Assembly: GCF_001673315.1 (NCBI RefSeq)
Contig: NZ_LZLQ01000081.1
Span: 1-33,760, forward strand
DNA length: 33,760 nucleotides
Direction of reading: 5' to 3'
Source of the DNA: Mycobacterium asiaticum
Lineage (GTDB): Bacteria; Actinomycetota; Actinomycetes; Mycobacteriales; Mycobacteriaceae
Positions 15,501-23,965 of the stretch are shown in pieces. The position numbers were made by a program, and so were the translations under genes. The notes below the pieces were generated by a model that was not told where the DNA came from, did no database searches, and saw only the letters and a program-made list of their open reading frames with translations. The number at the start of each line of letters is the position of its first letter. The stretch's first letter is position 1.

Positions 15501-16593
15501 CGGAATCCACGTGGTCATCACTACCCCGAGCTGGCTGGAAGTGCCGCTGGCGATGCGCGACGGGCTCGGTTTGCGTCTGGAACTCAAACTGCACGACTCG
15601 CGCGACAGCAACGTCCGGGTGGTCGGGGCCCTGCACCGCCCGGCCGACGCCATCCCGCACGACCAGCCCGGCCGCGGATTGACCATGGCCGCGCAGCACT
15701 TCCTGTTCGCGGAGCCGGAACTGGATCAGATACCGGTGATCAACGACCGCTACCCGGGCCAGACCGCGCCGCCCGTGCGGTTGCTGCCCACCAATCTGGC
15801 GCCGGCGATGGTCGGCGCCCTGTGGCGGGGACCCGAGCAGGTTGTCATCGGCCAGCGCGAGCAGGACCTCGCACCGGTGGTGCACGACTTCGCCGAGAAC
15901 CCGTTGCTGATGGTCTTCGGCGACAGTAAGTCCGGCAAGACCACGCTGCTGCGACACATCATCCGCACCGTCCGCGAGCACTCGAGTTCGGACCGGGTGG
16001 CCTTCACGGTGCTGGACCGCAGGCTGCACCTGGTCGAGGAACCCTTGTTCCCGGACAACGAATACACGGCGAACATCGACCGCATCACCCCGGCGATGAT
16101 CGGGCTGGCGAACCTGATCGAGGTACGACGTCCACCGGCGGGGCTGTCGCCCGCCGAGTTGTCGCGCTGGACCTACGACGGCCACACTCACTACCTGATC
16201 ATCGACGACGTCGACCAGATCCCGGACACGGCGGCTACCAGTGGTCCTTATCTCGGGCAGCGTCCCTGGTCGCCGCTGATCGGATTGCTCGGGCAAGCCG
16301 GTGATCTGGGCTTGCGGGTGATCGTCACCGGTCGCGCGTCCGGGTCGGCGCACGGCTTGATGACCAATCCGTTGTTGCGCCGGTTCAACGACCTGCAGGC
16401 GACCACGCTGATGTTGGCCGGTAATCCGCAGGACAGCGGAAAGATCCGCGGCCAGCGGTTCAGCCGGCTACCGGCCGGACGGGGAATCCTGCTGTCCGAC
16501 AGCGATACTCCGACATTCCTGCAATTGATCAATCCCCTCGCCGGCGAGGGCGCGATATTCGGTGAAACGCAGCAGAAGGGAAGTCAGTCATGA
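12583..16593 (+). CDS. eccC3: ESX-3 FtsK/SpoIIIE-type motor ATPase EccC3
   Basis: A 1336-residue single-chain EccC, as expected for ESX-3 (split into Ca/Cb in ESX-1). Two transmembrane helices lie near residues 43-62 and 66-84, followed by a stalk region and three FtsK/SpoIIIE-like ATPase domains. Walker A motifs are GMTGSGKS (483-490), GGPKSGKS (836-843) and GDSKSGKT (1113-1120). Domain 1 has a Walker B VVADEF. Domain 2 has the less canonical LVIDNLYAF and domain 3 YLIIDDVDQ. EccC recognises C-terminal signals of Esx/PE-PPE substrates and powers export. The start overlaps the eccB3 stop and the stop overlaps the PE5 start (ATGA both). Confidence 0.97.
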   Translation: MSRLIFEARRRVTPPSARKGTITIEAPPELPRVIPPSLFRRAMPYLIGILIVGMIVALFATGMRLISPQTLFFPFVLLLAATALYRGDSNKTRTEEVDAERADYLRYLSVVRDNIRAQAAEQRAAAQWSHPEPQALMAVPGSRRQWERDPDDSDFLVVRAGRHSAPLATTLRVSDTADEIDLEPVSHSALRSLLDTQRTVRDVPTGIDLTKLSRVTVLPGAAADHAEVRAAVRAWIAQAVTWHDPTVLAVAVASRDLEGADWSWLKWLPHVDIPGQVDGVGPARYLTTDADELVDLLEPALDDRPAFTGKPVDALRHLLVVVDDPDYDLNASTLAVGRAGVTVVHISATAPHREQYSDPEKPILKIERGAIERWQTGGWQPYVDEADEFGADEAAHLARRLSRWDSNPTHTGLRSTATRGANFTTLLGIPDASRLDVASLWGPRRRDDELRVPIGVTATGEPLMFDLKDEAEGGMGPHGLMIGMTGSGKSQMLMSILLALLTTHSADRLIVIYADFKGEAGADSFRNFPQVVAVISNMAEKKSLADRFADTLRGEVARREMLLREAGRKVQGSAFNSVTEYENAREGAAAGLDLPSIPTLFVVADEFTLMLADHPEYAELFDYVARKGRSFRIHILFASQTLDVGKIKDIDKNTSYRIGLKVASPSVSRQIIGVEDAYHIESGKEHKGIGFLVPAPGATPIKFRSTYVDGIYEPPQAAKALVVQSAPEPKLFPAGRVEPEPGTVIAGADEEEQAGPPRKLIATIGEQLAGYGPRAPQLWLPPLDEPIPLTAVVARSGVPARQWRWPLGEVDKPFEMRRDPLVFDATSAAGNLVIHGGPKSGKSAALQTFILSAASLHSPRDVTFYCLDYGGGQLRVLEDLAHVGTVASALEPERIRRTFGDLEQLLLSRQRRESFRDRPNGHHNGSKQDDGFGEVFLVIDNLYAFGRDNTDQFNTRNPLLARVTELVNVGLAYGIHVVITTPSWLEVPLAMRDGLGLRLELKLHDSRDSNVRVVGALHRPADAIPHDQPGRGLTMAAQHFLFAEPELDQIPVINDRYPGQTAPPVRLLPTNLAPAMVGALWRGPEQVVIGQREQDLAPVVHDFAENPLLMVFGDSKSGKTTLLRHIIRTVREHSSSDRVAFTVLDRRLHLVEEPLFPDNEYTANIDRITPAMIGLANLIEVRRPPAGLSPAELSRWTYDGHTHYLIIDDVDQIPDTAATSGPYLGQRPWSPLIGLLGQAGDLGLRVIVTGRASGSAHGLMTNPLLRRFNDLQATTLMLAGNPQDSGKIRGQRFSRLPAGRGILLSDSDTPTFLQLINPLAGEGAIFGETQQKGSQS

Positions 16594-16898
16594 CGTTGCG
16601 AGTGGTTCCTGAAGGGTTGGCCGCGGCCAGCGCCGCAGTGGAGGCGTTGACGGCGAAGTTGGCGGCCGCGCACGCGGCCGCGGCGCCGCTGATCACCGCC
16701 GTGGTGCCGCCGGCGGCGGACCCGGTGTCGCTGCAGACGGCAGCGGGCTTCAGTGCGCAGGGCCAGGAGCACGCGGCGGTCGCGGCCCAGGGCATCGAGG
16801 AACTCGGCCGTGCGGGTGTCGGTGTCGGCGATGCCGGCGTCAGCTACCTCGCCGGGGACGCGGCGGCGGCTTCGACCTACGGGATTGCGGGCGGCTGA
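16590..16898 (+). CDS. PE5: PE family protein PE5
   Basis: A short 102-residue PE protein: the PE domain only, starting [20 protein letters not shown], with no PGRS or other extension. The secretion motif YxxxD/E is present as YLAGD (Tyr86, Asp90) near the C terminus. It should form a helical heterodimer with the PPE protein encoded just downstream, be bound by EspG3 in the cytosol and leave through ESX-3. It overlaps eccC3 by 4 bp. PE5-PPE4 have been tied to mycobactin-dependent iron uptake in M. tuberculosis. Confidence 0.95.
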   Translation: MTLRVVPEGLAAASAAVEALTAKLAAAHAAAAPLITAVVPPAADPVSLQTAAGFSAQGQEHAAVAAQGIEELGRAGVGVGDAGVSYLAGDAAAASTYGIAGG

Positions 16899-16900
16899 CT

Positions 16901-18460
16901 GTGCCGTGCGCCGTCGCCCCTCCGATAGGGCCGATCTGGTTTGCTTCGCCGCCTGAGGTGCATTCGGCGTTGCTGAGCAGCGGACCGGGCCCGGCGTCGC
17001 TATTTGCGGCGGCGGCGGCCTGGGACGCGCTCAGCGCTGAATATGCCGCCGCGGCAGCAGAACTCAGTGGCCTGGTGGGAGCGGTACAGGCGAGTGCATG
17101 GCAGGGGCCCAGCGCCGCGCGGTATCTGGGCGCACATCAGCCGTACGCGGCGTGGTTGCAGCAGGCCAGTGCCGATGCCGCCGCGGTGGCGACCCAGCAC
17201 GAAGCCGCGGCGACGGCCTACACCGCCGCCCTGGCGGCGATGCCGACGCTGGCCGAACTGGCCGCCAACCACCTAGCGCACGGTGTGCTGGTGGCCACGA
17301 ATTTCTTTGGTATCAACACCATTCCGATCGCGCTCAACGAGGCCGACTACGTGCGGATGTGGGCCCAGGCCGCGGCCACCATGGGCCTGTACCAGGCGAC
17401 CACCGGCACGGCACTGGCAACGGCCCCGCGCACCATGCCCGCCCCGCAGGTGGTGACGCCCGATGGGGTGGGGCGTTCGGCCGCCGCCGATGCGATGCAG
17501 ACCACCGCGCTGGCTCAGGCCGCCGGGGCGAACCCGTTGACCAACGTCATCGACACCATCGTCGAGTTGTTGCACGCCTATGTGTTGATGCTGCCGGACG
17601 GTGAATTGCTCTGGGAGTTCCTGTCGAATCCACTCCCGGCGATCCAACAGATGATCATCGACTTCGCCACGAATCCAGAAGCCGCATTGGTGACGTGGGG
17701 TCCACTGCTATTCGCGCTGGGCTATCAGGCATTCTTTCAGCCGGTCGGCTGGACCTTCTGGGGAATGGTCGCGACCGCGCCCGCATGGTTGCCGACCCTG
17801 GTCGCCGTGGGACTGGGCAGTCTGGGCTTCCTGAGTCTGATCCACGTCGATGTACCTCCCGAAATGCCTGCGGACGCATCGGTATCCGTCCCGGTCGCTC
17901 AGCAGCACAGCTTGCCGGTCGCCGGCTTCGGTTCGACGTTGGCGAGTCCGGGCGGCGCACCTGCGGCCGCGACCGCGGCGGGCGCGCCGGGCAGTTCCGC
18001 GCCGGCCCCGTCAGCTCCGGCGGCGGCGAGTTTCGCTTATGTCGTGGCCGCGCCGGGGGGCTGGGGGCCCAGCCTCGGCCCGACCGTGGGTAACCGTGCC
18101 AGCGCCAAGGCTCCGGCGGCGACCATACCGGCGGCCGGTGCGGCAGCGGTGAGTAGTGCTGCGGCGCGGGCCAAGCGGCGCCGGCGCGCGCCCCTGCGCG
18201 ACCACAGCGACGAGTTTCTGGAAATGGACTCCGGTATCCACGCCAACCCGGTCTGGGAACAGGCGTCGCTGGCGTCCGAGCGCGGCGCGGGCCCGGTCGG
18301 GCTGGCCGGAACGGTACCCACGGAGACGCTGCTGCAGGCGGCAGGCCTGACGGCGTTGGCGGACAACGAGTTCGGTGGCGGACCCCGCATGCCGATGTTG
18401 CCCGGGACCTGGGAGCAGGGGCGAGAGGAAGGGGGGCCGGAAAGTAAGCGGGAGAACTGA
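16901..18460 (+). CDS. PPE4: PPE family protein PPE4
   Basis: A 519-residue PPE-PPW protein. The PPE domain (about 10-190) carries [20 protein letters not shown] and [20 protein letters not shown], nearly the same as in the upstream PPE3-type protein. A hydrophobic middle (about 225-320) could form helices, followed by an Ala/Pro-rich linker. The tail has VGLAGTV (GFxGT variant) and PMLPGTW motifs. The GTG at 16901 is used; it lies 2 nt after the PE5 stop and there is no in-frame alternative close to the PPE domain. Its partner is PE5, and export is through ESX-3. Unlike the PPE3-type protein it has no histidine-rich segment. Confidence 0.94.
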   Translation: MPCAVAPPIGPIWFASPPEVHSALLSSGPGPASLFAAAAAWDALSAEYAAAAAELSGLVGAVQASAWQGPSAARYLGAHQPYAAWLQQASADAAAVATQHEAAATAYTAALAAMPTLAELAANHLAHGVLVATNFFGINTIPIALNEADYVRMWAQAAATMGLYQATTGTALATAPRTMPAPQVVTPDGVGRSAAADAMQTTALAQAAGANPLTNVIDTIVELLHAYVLMLPDGELLWEFLSNPLPAIQQMIIDFATNPEAALVTWGPLLFALGYQAFFQPVGWTFWGMVATAPAWLPTLVAVGLGSLGFLSLIHVDVPPEMPADASVSVPVAQQHSLPVAGFGSTLASPGGAPAAATAAGAPGSSAPAPSAPAAASFAYVVAAPGGWGPSLGPTVGNRASAKAPAATIPAAGAAAVSSAAARAKRRRRAPLRDHSDEFLEMDSGIHANPVWEQASLASERGAGPVGLAGTVPTETLLQAAGLTALADNEFGGGPRMPMLPGTWEQGREEGGPESKREN

Positions 18461-18489
18461 CCGGGTTGCAAGTGTGATTCGAGTGAATC

Positions 18490-18543
18490 GATCAGTCGGA
18501 TTAGTCGGATTCGTCGGATCAGTCGGATTAGTTGGATTAGTTA
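18490..18543. repeat. Six-copy 9-bp tandem repeat before esxG
   Basis: Six imperfect copies of GATTAGTCG occupy this stretch: GATCAGTCG, GATTAGTCG, GATTCGTCG, GATCAGTCG, GATTAGTTG, GATTAGTTA. The array ends against the AGGGAGGA ribosome-binding site of esxG (18543-18550). It fills the only sizeable gap (18461-18556) inside the operon between PPE4 and esxG. In M. tuberculosis a second, internal ESX-3 promoter is reported near here, as I recall, so this could be its counterpart or a translation-tuning spacer. Confidence 0.85.
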
Positions 18544-18556
18544 GGGAGGAACACTT

Positions 18557-18850
18557 ATGAGTTTGTTGGATGCTCATATTCCGCAGTTGGTGGCTTCGCA
18601 GTCGGCGTTCGGCGCCAAGGCGGGGCTGATGCGGCACACGATTGGTCAGGCGGAGCAGGCGGCGATGTCGGCGCAGGCGTTCCACCAGGGTGAGGCATCC
18701 GCGGCATTTCAGGCCGCGCACGCGCGCTTCGTCGAGGTAGCGGCGCGGGTCAACACCTTGCTGGACATCGCGCAGGCCAACCTGGGTGAGGCCGCGGGTA
18801 CCTACGTCGCGGCCGACGCCGCCGCCGCCTCGTCCTACACCGGTTTCTGA
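18557..18850 (+). CDS. esxG: ESAT-6-like WXG100 family protein EsxG
   Basis: A 97-residue secreted helical-hairpin protein starting [20 protein letters not shown]. The turn reads FHQGEAS, so the usual WXG is replaced, as is known for EsxG. The C-terminal export motif YxxxD is YVAAD (Tyr83, Asp87). It forms a 1:1 heterodimer with EsxH, and the YxxxD tail is read by EccC3. AGGGAGGA 6 nt before the ATG is the strongest ribosome-binding site in the operon, consistent with high synthesis of the secreted pair. Confidence 0.97.
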   Translation: MSLLDAHIPQLVASQSAFGAKAGLMRHTIGQAEQAAMSAQAFHQGEASAAFQAAHARFVEVAARVNTLLDIAQANLGEAAGTYVAADAAAASSYTGF

Positions 18851-18879
18851 ACCGGGCCAATCACCAGAGAGGATTTGTC

Positions 18880-19170
18880 ATGTCACAGATCATGTACAAC
18901 TACCCGGCAATGCTGGCGCACGCCGGCGACATGTCGGGGTACGCCGGCACGATGCAGGGCCTGGGTGCCGACATCTCTGCCGAGCAGGCCGCGCTGCAGA
19001 ATGCATGGCAGGGCGACACGGGGATGACGTACCAGACCTGGCAGGTGCAGTGGAATCAGGCCATGGTGGACCTGGTGCGCGCCTACCAGGCGATGGCCAG
19101 CACGCACGAGGCCAACACCTTGGCGATGATGGCCCGGGACCAGGCCGAAGCCGCCAAGTGGGGCGGCTAA
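18880..19170 (+). CDS. esxH: ESAT-6-like WXG100 family protein EsxH (TB10.4)
   Basis: A 96-residue WXG100 protein starting [20 protein letters not shown], with the WXG turn as Trp43-Gln44-Gly45. It pairs with EsxG, and the complex is required for ESX-3 function in iron and zinc homeostasis. In pathogenic species it targets host ESCRT (Hrs). Of the zinc ligands described for the M. tuberculosis protein (His14, His70, His76, Glu77), this copy keeps His14, His76 and Glu77 but has Gln at 70 (RAYQAM instead of RAYHAM). It lies 29 bp after esxG with GAGAGGA as ribosome-binding site. Confidence 0.97.
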   Translation: MSQIMYNYPAMLAHAGDMSGYAGTMQGLGADISAEQAALQNAWQGDTGMTYQTWQVQWNQAMVDLVRAYQAMASTHEANTLAMMARDQAEAAKWGG

Positions 19171-19182
19171 CGCCAGGCCCAG

Positions 19183-20055
19183 ATGGACTCCATGCCCAAT
19201 GCCGTTGAGCTGACGGTCGAACAAGCGTGGTTCATTGCGGAATCCGTTGGTGCGGGCAGCTTTCCATGGGTGCTGGCCATCACCACGCCCTACCGCGACA
19301 GCGCGCAACGAACTGCCTTCTTCGACCGTCAGAAGGACGAGCTGACCCGGATGGGGTTAATCACTCCCGATGGTGTGATCAACCCCGCGGTTGCCGAGTG
19401 GATCAAAGTGGTCTGCTTCCCCGACCGGTGGCTCGACCTGCGTTACCTGGGACCCGCCCGTTCCGACGGCGGTGCCGCCCATGCCTGCGACATGCTGCGC
19501 GGCATCATCGCGCTGCGTGGCGCCAGCACAGTGGTGGCACTGCGCAGCGCGCAACTGGTCACCTTCACGGCGATGGATATCGATGACCCGCGGGCGCTGG
19601 TGCCGGTGCTGGGTGTCGGGCTGGCCCAGCGGCAGCCCGCCCGGTTCGAGGAGTTCAGCATGCCTGCACGCGTCGGTGCCCGCGCCGACGAGCGGCTGCG
19701 CTCAGGTGCAGAGCTCGCCGAAGTTATTGAATACCTGGGCATTCCGCCATCGGCGCGACCGGTCGTGGAAGCGGTGTTCACCGGTCCGCGCAGTTACGTC
19801 GAGATCGTCGCCGGCTGCAACCGCGACGGCCGCCACACCACCACCGACGTGGGCATGAGCCTGGTCGAGACCACCGCGGGCCGGGTGCTGGTCAGCCCGT
19901 CCCGCGCCTTCGACGGTGAATGGGTCTCGACGTTCAGCCCCGCAACACCGTTCGCGACCGCGGTTGCCGTCGAACGACTGACGTCCTACCTGCCGGACGG
20001 GGACTGGTTCCCCGAGCACCGGCTCTCCCGAGACTTCTCCGCGCAGACCTCCTAA
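19183..20055 (+). CDS. espG3: ESX-3 PE/PPE chaperone EspG3
   Basis: A 290-residue cytosolic chaperone with the EspG family pattern: [15 protein letters not shown] at the start, [32 protein letters not shown] and [18 protein letters not shown]. EspG binds the hydrophobic tip of the PPE partner and keeps PE-PPE pairs soluble and directed to their own ESX system, here most likely PE5-PPE4. The start is 12 bp after esxH; the ATG at 19183 is used, with an alternative at 19192. Compared with the remembered M. tuberculosis sequence, a Gly/Thr/Lys-rich loop between the LRG.IALR and VVALR segments is much shorter here. Confidence 0.95.
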   Translation: MDSMPNAVELTVEQAWFIAESVGAGSFPWVLAITTPYRDSAQRTAFFDRQKDELTRMGLITPDGVINPAVAEWIKVVCFPDRWLDLRYLGPARSDGGAAHACDMLRGIIALRGASTVVALRSAQLVTFTAMDIDDPRALVPVLGVGLAQRQPARFEEFSMPARVGARADERLRSGAELAEVIEYLGIPPSARPVVEAVFTGPRSYVEIVAGCNRDGRHTTTDVGMSLVETTAGRVLVSPSRAFDGEWVSTFSPATPFATAVAVERLTSYLPDGDWFPEHRLSRDFSAQTS

Positions 20056-20071
20056 ACCTCGTCACCGAACC

Positions 20072-20125
20072 ATGAAAGAGAGCACGATGTCCCAGCACCG
20101 CCAACACGATTCGAGGGTCCAGTGA
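20072..20125 (+). CDS. Possible 17-codon ORF between espG3 and eccD3
   Basis: An ATG at 20072 opens MKESTMSQHRQHDSRVQ and stops at TGA 20123-20125, overlapping the eccD3 GTG (GTGA). The first ATG has no ribosome-binding site; the internal ATG at 20087 has GAGAG just upstream. It may couple eccD3 translation to upstream ribosomes, but eccD3 also has its own GAGGG site, so this may be chance. Confidence 0.2.
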   Translation: MKESTMSQHRQHDSRVQ

Positions 20126-21537
20126 CGTCCGGAACCGTCATGCCGATCGTCCGCGTAGCCATTCTCGCGGACAGCCGGTTGACGGAAATGGCCCTGCCCG
20201 CCGAGTTGCCGCTGCGCGAAATACTGCCCGCGGTGCAGGGCTTGCTGGTGCCGGCGGCTCAGAACGGCGACGGCGGCGCGGACGGTGCGTCGACTCACTT
20301 GAGTCTGGCGCCCATCGGTGGCGCGCCGTTCAGTCTGGACGCCAGCCTGGACACCGTCGGGGTGGTCGACGGTGACCTGCTCGCGTTGCAGCCGGTACCG
20401 ACCGGACCGGCCGCGCCGGGCATCGTCGAGGACATCGCCGACGCGGCCATGATCTTCTCGACATCACGGCGTAACCCGTGGGGCACCAGGAGCATTCAAC
20501 GCGGTGCGCTGGCGGCGGTGATCGCGGTGACGCTGGTGGCGACCGGCTTGGCCGTCGCGCACCGGGTCGCCACCGGCGCCCTGGTGGGCCTCGTGGCGGC
20601 CAGTGTGCTGGCGGCGCTCGTCGCGATAACCGGCCTGCTGAGCACGACCCGTTCGCCGCGCACCGGGATCGCGTTGTCGATCACCGCGCTGGCACCGATC
20701 GCGGCCGCCCTGGCGCTGGGAGTGCCGGGCAAATTCGGTGCCGCACAGGTGCTGTTGGCCGCGGCAGGGGTTGCGGCCTGGTCGCTGATCGTCCTGATCG
20801 TGCCCAGCCCCGAACGGGAACGCGCCGTCGCATTCTTCACCACGACCGCGGTTGTCGGACTCGCGATCGCACTCGCGGCCGGTGCCGAATTGCTCTGGCA
20901 GTTGCCGATGTTGACGATCGGCTGCGGTTTGATCGTCGCCGCGCTCCTGACCACGATTCAGGCCGCCCAGCTGTCGGCGCTGTGGGCGCGGTTCCCGCTG
21001 CCGGTCATCCCCGCGCCCGGCGACCCCACCCCGTCGGCGCCCCCGCTGCGGGTGCTCGAGGACCTGCCGCGCCGGGTCCGGATCGGTGACGCACACCAGA
21101 ACGGTTTCATTGCCGCCGCCGTGCTGCTCAGTGTCCTGGGATCGCTGGCCATCGCGTTCCGGCCCGAATCGGTGAGCGTCGCGGCCTGGTATGTGGTAGT
21201 GGCCACCTCGGCAACCGCCGTGCTGCGGGCCCGGGTGTGGGATTCCGCCGCCTGCAAGGCGTGGCTGCTGGCGCAGCCGTTCCTGGTGGCCGGCGCTCTG
21301 CTGGTGTCTTACGCGGCGACCGGTCGCTTCGCGGCTGCCTTGGGTGCTGTCCTGGTGCTGGCCGCGATGGCGCTGGTCTGGGTCGTTGTCGCATTGAACC
21401 CCTCGATCGCCTCGCCGGACAGCTACGCCCTGCCACTGCGTCGCCTGGTCGGCTTTGTCGCGGCCGCCCTGGATGCCTCGCTGATTCCGGTGATGGCCTT
21501 CCTGGTCGGTCTGTTCGCCTGGGTGCTCAATCGATGA
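20122..21537 (+). CDS. eccD3: ESX-3 core membrane protein EccD3
   Basis: A 471-residue protein with an N-terminal ubiquitin-like cytosolic domain (about 8-100, including LPLREILPAVQGLL and SLDTVGVVDGDLLALQPV). A linker and about eleven hydrophobic transmembrane segments follow from about residue 130 to the end. EccD dimers form the membrane vestibule of the type VII complex. The GTG at 20122 has GAGGG 5 nt before it; an ATG at 20140 is the alternative. Its stop overlaps the mycP3 start (ATGA). Confidence 0.95.
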   Translation: MTSGTVMPIVRVAILADSRLTEMALPAELPLREILPAVQGLLVPAAQNGDGGADGASTHLSLAPIGGAPFSLDASLDTVGVVDGDLLALQPVPTGPAAPGIVEDIADAAMIFSTSRRNPWGTRSIQRGALAAVIAVTLVATGLAVAHRVATGALVGLVAASVLAALVAITGLLSTTRSPRTGIALSITALAPIAAALALGVPGKFGAAQVLLAAAGVAAWSLIVLIVPSPERERAVAFFTTTAVVGLAIALAAGAELLWQLPMLTIGCGLIVAALLTTIQAAQLSALWARFPLPVIPAPGDPTPSAPPLRVLEDLPRRVRIGDAHQNGFIAAAVLLSVLGSLAIAFRPESVSVAAWYVVVATSATAVLRARVWDSAACKAWLLAQPFLVAGALLVSYAATGRFAAALGAVLVLAAMALVWVVVALNPSIASPDSYALPLRRLVGFVAAALDASLIPVMAFLVGLFAWVLNR

Positions 21538-22940
21538 GACGTGCCGGATCGGCCTGCCTCGCAGCGGTACTCATCGCGCTGCAGGCAGGCGTGTCGGCGC
21601 CGCCGGCGACGGCCGTCAGCCCCCCGGTAGTGGATGCGGCCGCGCCACCGCCGAGCGGAACCCCGGGCCCTGTGCAGCCGATGGAGCAGCGCGGCGCGTG
21701 CAGCGTCTCCGGCCTGATTCCGGGCACCGACGCGGGCGCCCCTACTCCGAGCCAGGGGATGCTCAATCTTCCTGCGGCGTGGCAGTTCTCCCGCGGTGAA
21801 GGCCAACTGGTGGCCATCATCGACACCGGGGTGCGGCCAGGTCCGCGGCTGAGCAACGTCGACGCCGGTGGCGATTTCGTGGAGTCCACCGACGGCCTCA
21901 CCGACTGCGACGGCCACGGCACTCTGGTCGCGGGAATCGTCGCGGGCCAACCCGGCGATGACGGCTTCTCCGGGGTTGCCCCCGCGGCCCGGCTGTTGTC
22001 CGTACGGGTGACGTCCGCGAAGTTCTCGCCGCGCACCTCCGGCGGTGACCCGACACTGGCGCGCGCGGCGATCGACATCGAGGCGCTGGCCCGAGCCATC
22101 GTCCACGCGGCCGACCGCGGCGCCCGGGTGATCAACATTTCGGCGATCACCTGTCTGCCCGCGGACCGGCCGGTTGACCAGGGCGCGCTCGGTGCTGCGA
22201 TCAGATACGCCGCGGTGGACAAGGACGCGGTGATCGTCGCCGCCGCCGGCAACAGCGGGCCGACCGGATCGGTGGCCGGCGGGACGTCCTGCGACTCCAA
22301 TCCGCTCACTGATCTCAGCCGCCCTGGCGACCCGCGCAACTGGGCGGGGGTCAAGTCCGTATCCGTCCCGTCCTGGTGGCAGCCCTACGTACTGTCGGCG
22401 GCCTCGGTGGCACCGGACGGCCGGCCGTCGAAGTTCACCATGGCCGGTCCTTGGGTGGGGATCGCCGCGCCCGGAGAGGGCATCGCGTCGGTGAGCAACG
22501 CCGAGGGCGGCGGACTGGCAAACGGCCTGCCCGATGATCACCAGCGGCTGATCCCGCTCAGCGGCACCAGCTATGCGGCCGGGTACGTGTCCGGCGTCGC
22601 TGCCCTGGTGCGCTCCAAGTACCCCGACCTCACGGCCGCCGAAGTGGTGCGGCGCATCACCGCGACCGCGCAGAACGGTCCCCGGGAACCCTCGAACGTG
22701 GTCGGCGCCGGCACCCTGGACGCGGTCGCGGCCCTGACCTGGCAGTTGCCCCCCGCGGGCGGCGGACCCGGCGCCGGGCCGGCATCGGTCAAGCCGGTCA
22801 CCGTCCCGCCCCCGCCGCCGGCCCCGAACACCACCCCACGCAACGTCGCACTGGCCGGAGCCGGCCTGCTGATGTTGATCGTGGTTGTCACCGCAGCAAC
22901 CGTGGCGGCCACGCGCCGCCGAAAGGAGCCCACCTCGTGA
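21534..22940 (+). CDS. mycP3: ESX-3 mycosin, membrane-anchored subtilisin-like protease MycP3
   Basis: A 468-residue mycosin. An N-terminal signal peptide (about 1-28) precedes an S8 subtilase domain with catalytic Asp97 (AIIDTGV), His128 (GHGTLVAGI) and Ser346 (SGTSYAAG), plus the oxyanion AAAGNSGP stretch. A Pro-rich linker leads to one C-terminal transmembrane helix (about 436-458) with an RRRK stop-transfer. The protease domain therefore lies in the periplasm, where mycosins stabilise and cap the ESX core complex. The frame is open further upstream inside eccD3, but the ATG at 21534, overlapping the eccD3 stop, gives the signal peptide. The stop overlaps eccE3 (GTGA). Confidence 0.96.
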   Translation: MRRAGSACLAAVLIALQAGVSAPPATAVSPPVVDAAAPPPSGTPGPVQPMEQRGACSVSGLIPGTDAGAPTPSQGMLNLPAAWQFSRGEGQLVAIIDTGVRPGPRLSNVDAGGDFVESTDGLTDCDGHGTLVAGIVAGQPGDDGFSGVAPAARLLSVRVTSAKFSPRTSGGDPTLARAAIDIEALARAIVHAADRGARVINISAITCLPADRPVDQGALGAAIRYAAVDKDAVIVAAAGNSGPTGSVAGGTSCDSNPLTDLSRPGDPRNWAGVKSVSVPSWWQPYVLSAASVAPDGRPSKFTMAGPWVGIAAPGEGIASVSNAEGGGLANGLPDDHQRLIPLSGTSYAAGYVSGVAALVRSKYPDLTAAEVVRRITATAQNGPREPSNVVGAGTLDAVAALTWQLPPAGGGPGAGPASVKPVTVPPPPPAPNTTPRNVALAGAGLLMLIVVVTAATVAATRRRKEPTS

Positions 22941-23965
22941 GCCAGATGCTCGGTTCTATTCCGTCGCCGGGACCTGCGCGGGTCAGCCTGGCGCTGCTGG
23001 CCGTGGTGCCCGCCGCGATGGCCTACCCGTGGCACTCGACGCGCGCCTACTGCCTACTCGGCATCGCCGTCGCCGTGCTGATACTGCTGTTCGGCTGGTG
23101 GCGGGGGTTGCACTTCACCACCATCCTGCGCCGCCGCCTGGCGATACTCGGTCGTTCTGGGCGGCCGGTGCCCGAGCCGGACTCGAACACGCGCACCACA
23201 GCGCTGCTGCGCATCGGGTCGGCGCCGTCGGCTTCCGATGTGCTGCCGTTGCCGCTGATCGCCGGCTACCTGGACCGCTACGGTGTCCGGGCCGACAGCA
23301 TCCGGATCACCAGTCGCGACACCGCCTCCGGTGCCGCGGAGACGTGGGTGGGACTGACGATCTCGGCCGCGGCGAATCTGCCGGCGCTGCAAGCCCGTTC
23401 GTCGCGAATCCCGCTGCACGAAACGGCCGAGGTGGTGGCTCGCCGCCTGGGGGACCACCTCCGTGAGATCGGCTGGGAAGCCGGCACGGTCGGTTCGGAG
23501 GACGTTCCGGAGGTGCTGGCCTGGGAACCGGACAAGTCTTCCCGCGAGACATGGCGCTCGGTGCGCCAGGGTGACTCGGATTATGTTGCGGCTTACCGCA
23601 TTACCGCCGACTCCGCATTGCCAGAGACGTTGGCGGCGGTGCGGTCGCAGTCAGCCCGGGAAATATGGACCGCGGTCGAGATCGCTCGGTCCGGTGCCGG
23701 GTCCCAGCACACGGTCGCCGCGGCTTGCGCCCTGCGCACCGACACCGCGCCGGACCGCGGCGTTCCGGTGCCCGGCTTGACGCTGGAGCGCGGCAATCAG
23801 CGGCCGGCGCTGCAGGCGCTCGACCCACTGTCCACTCGGCGACTTGCCGGGCACACCGAAGCGCCCGCCGGCCTGCTGGAGGGGCTGGATTGGCCGACCC
23901 CGGCTGCCGGATCGCACCGCGCGCCGCTGTCGGAAGCCGAGACGCAGGTGCTCACTCGAACATGA
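22937..23965 (+). CDS. eccE3: ESX-3 core membrane protein EccE3
   Basis: A 342-residue protein with two N-terminal transmembrane segments (about 15-32 and 36-54) followed by a soluble domain, the EccE pattern. EccE is the peripheral component of the membrane complex. The GTG start overlaps the mycP3 stop (GTGA). It is the last gene of the ESX-3 cluster, and its 3' end overlaps the convergent hydrolase gene by 14 bp, leaving no room for a separate terminator between them. Confidence 0.93.
   Translation: MSQMLGSIPSPGPARVSLALLAVVPAAMAYPWHSTRAYCLLGIAVAVLILLFGWWRGLHFTTILRRRLAILGRSGRPVPEPDSNTRTTALLRIGSAPSASDVLPLPLIAGYLDRYGVRADSIRITSRDTASGAAETWVGLTISAAANLPALQARSSRIPLHETAEVVARRLGDHLREIGWEAGTVGSEDVPEVLAWEPDKSSRETWRSVRQGDSDYVAAYRITADSALPETLAAVRSQSAREIWTAVEIARSGAGSQHTVAAACALRTDTAPDRGVPVPGLTLERGNQRPALQALDPLSTRRLAGHTEAPAGLLEGLDWPTPAAGSHRAPLSEAETQVLTRT

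Noticed and set aside
18490..18543. CRISPR-like array
   Set aside because: The units are 9 bp, contiguous and without spacers, so this is a simple tandem repeat.
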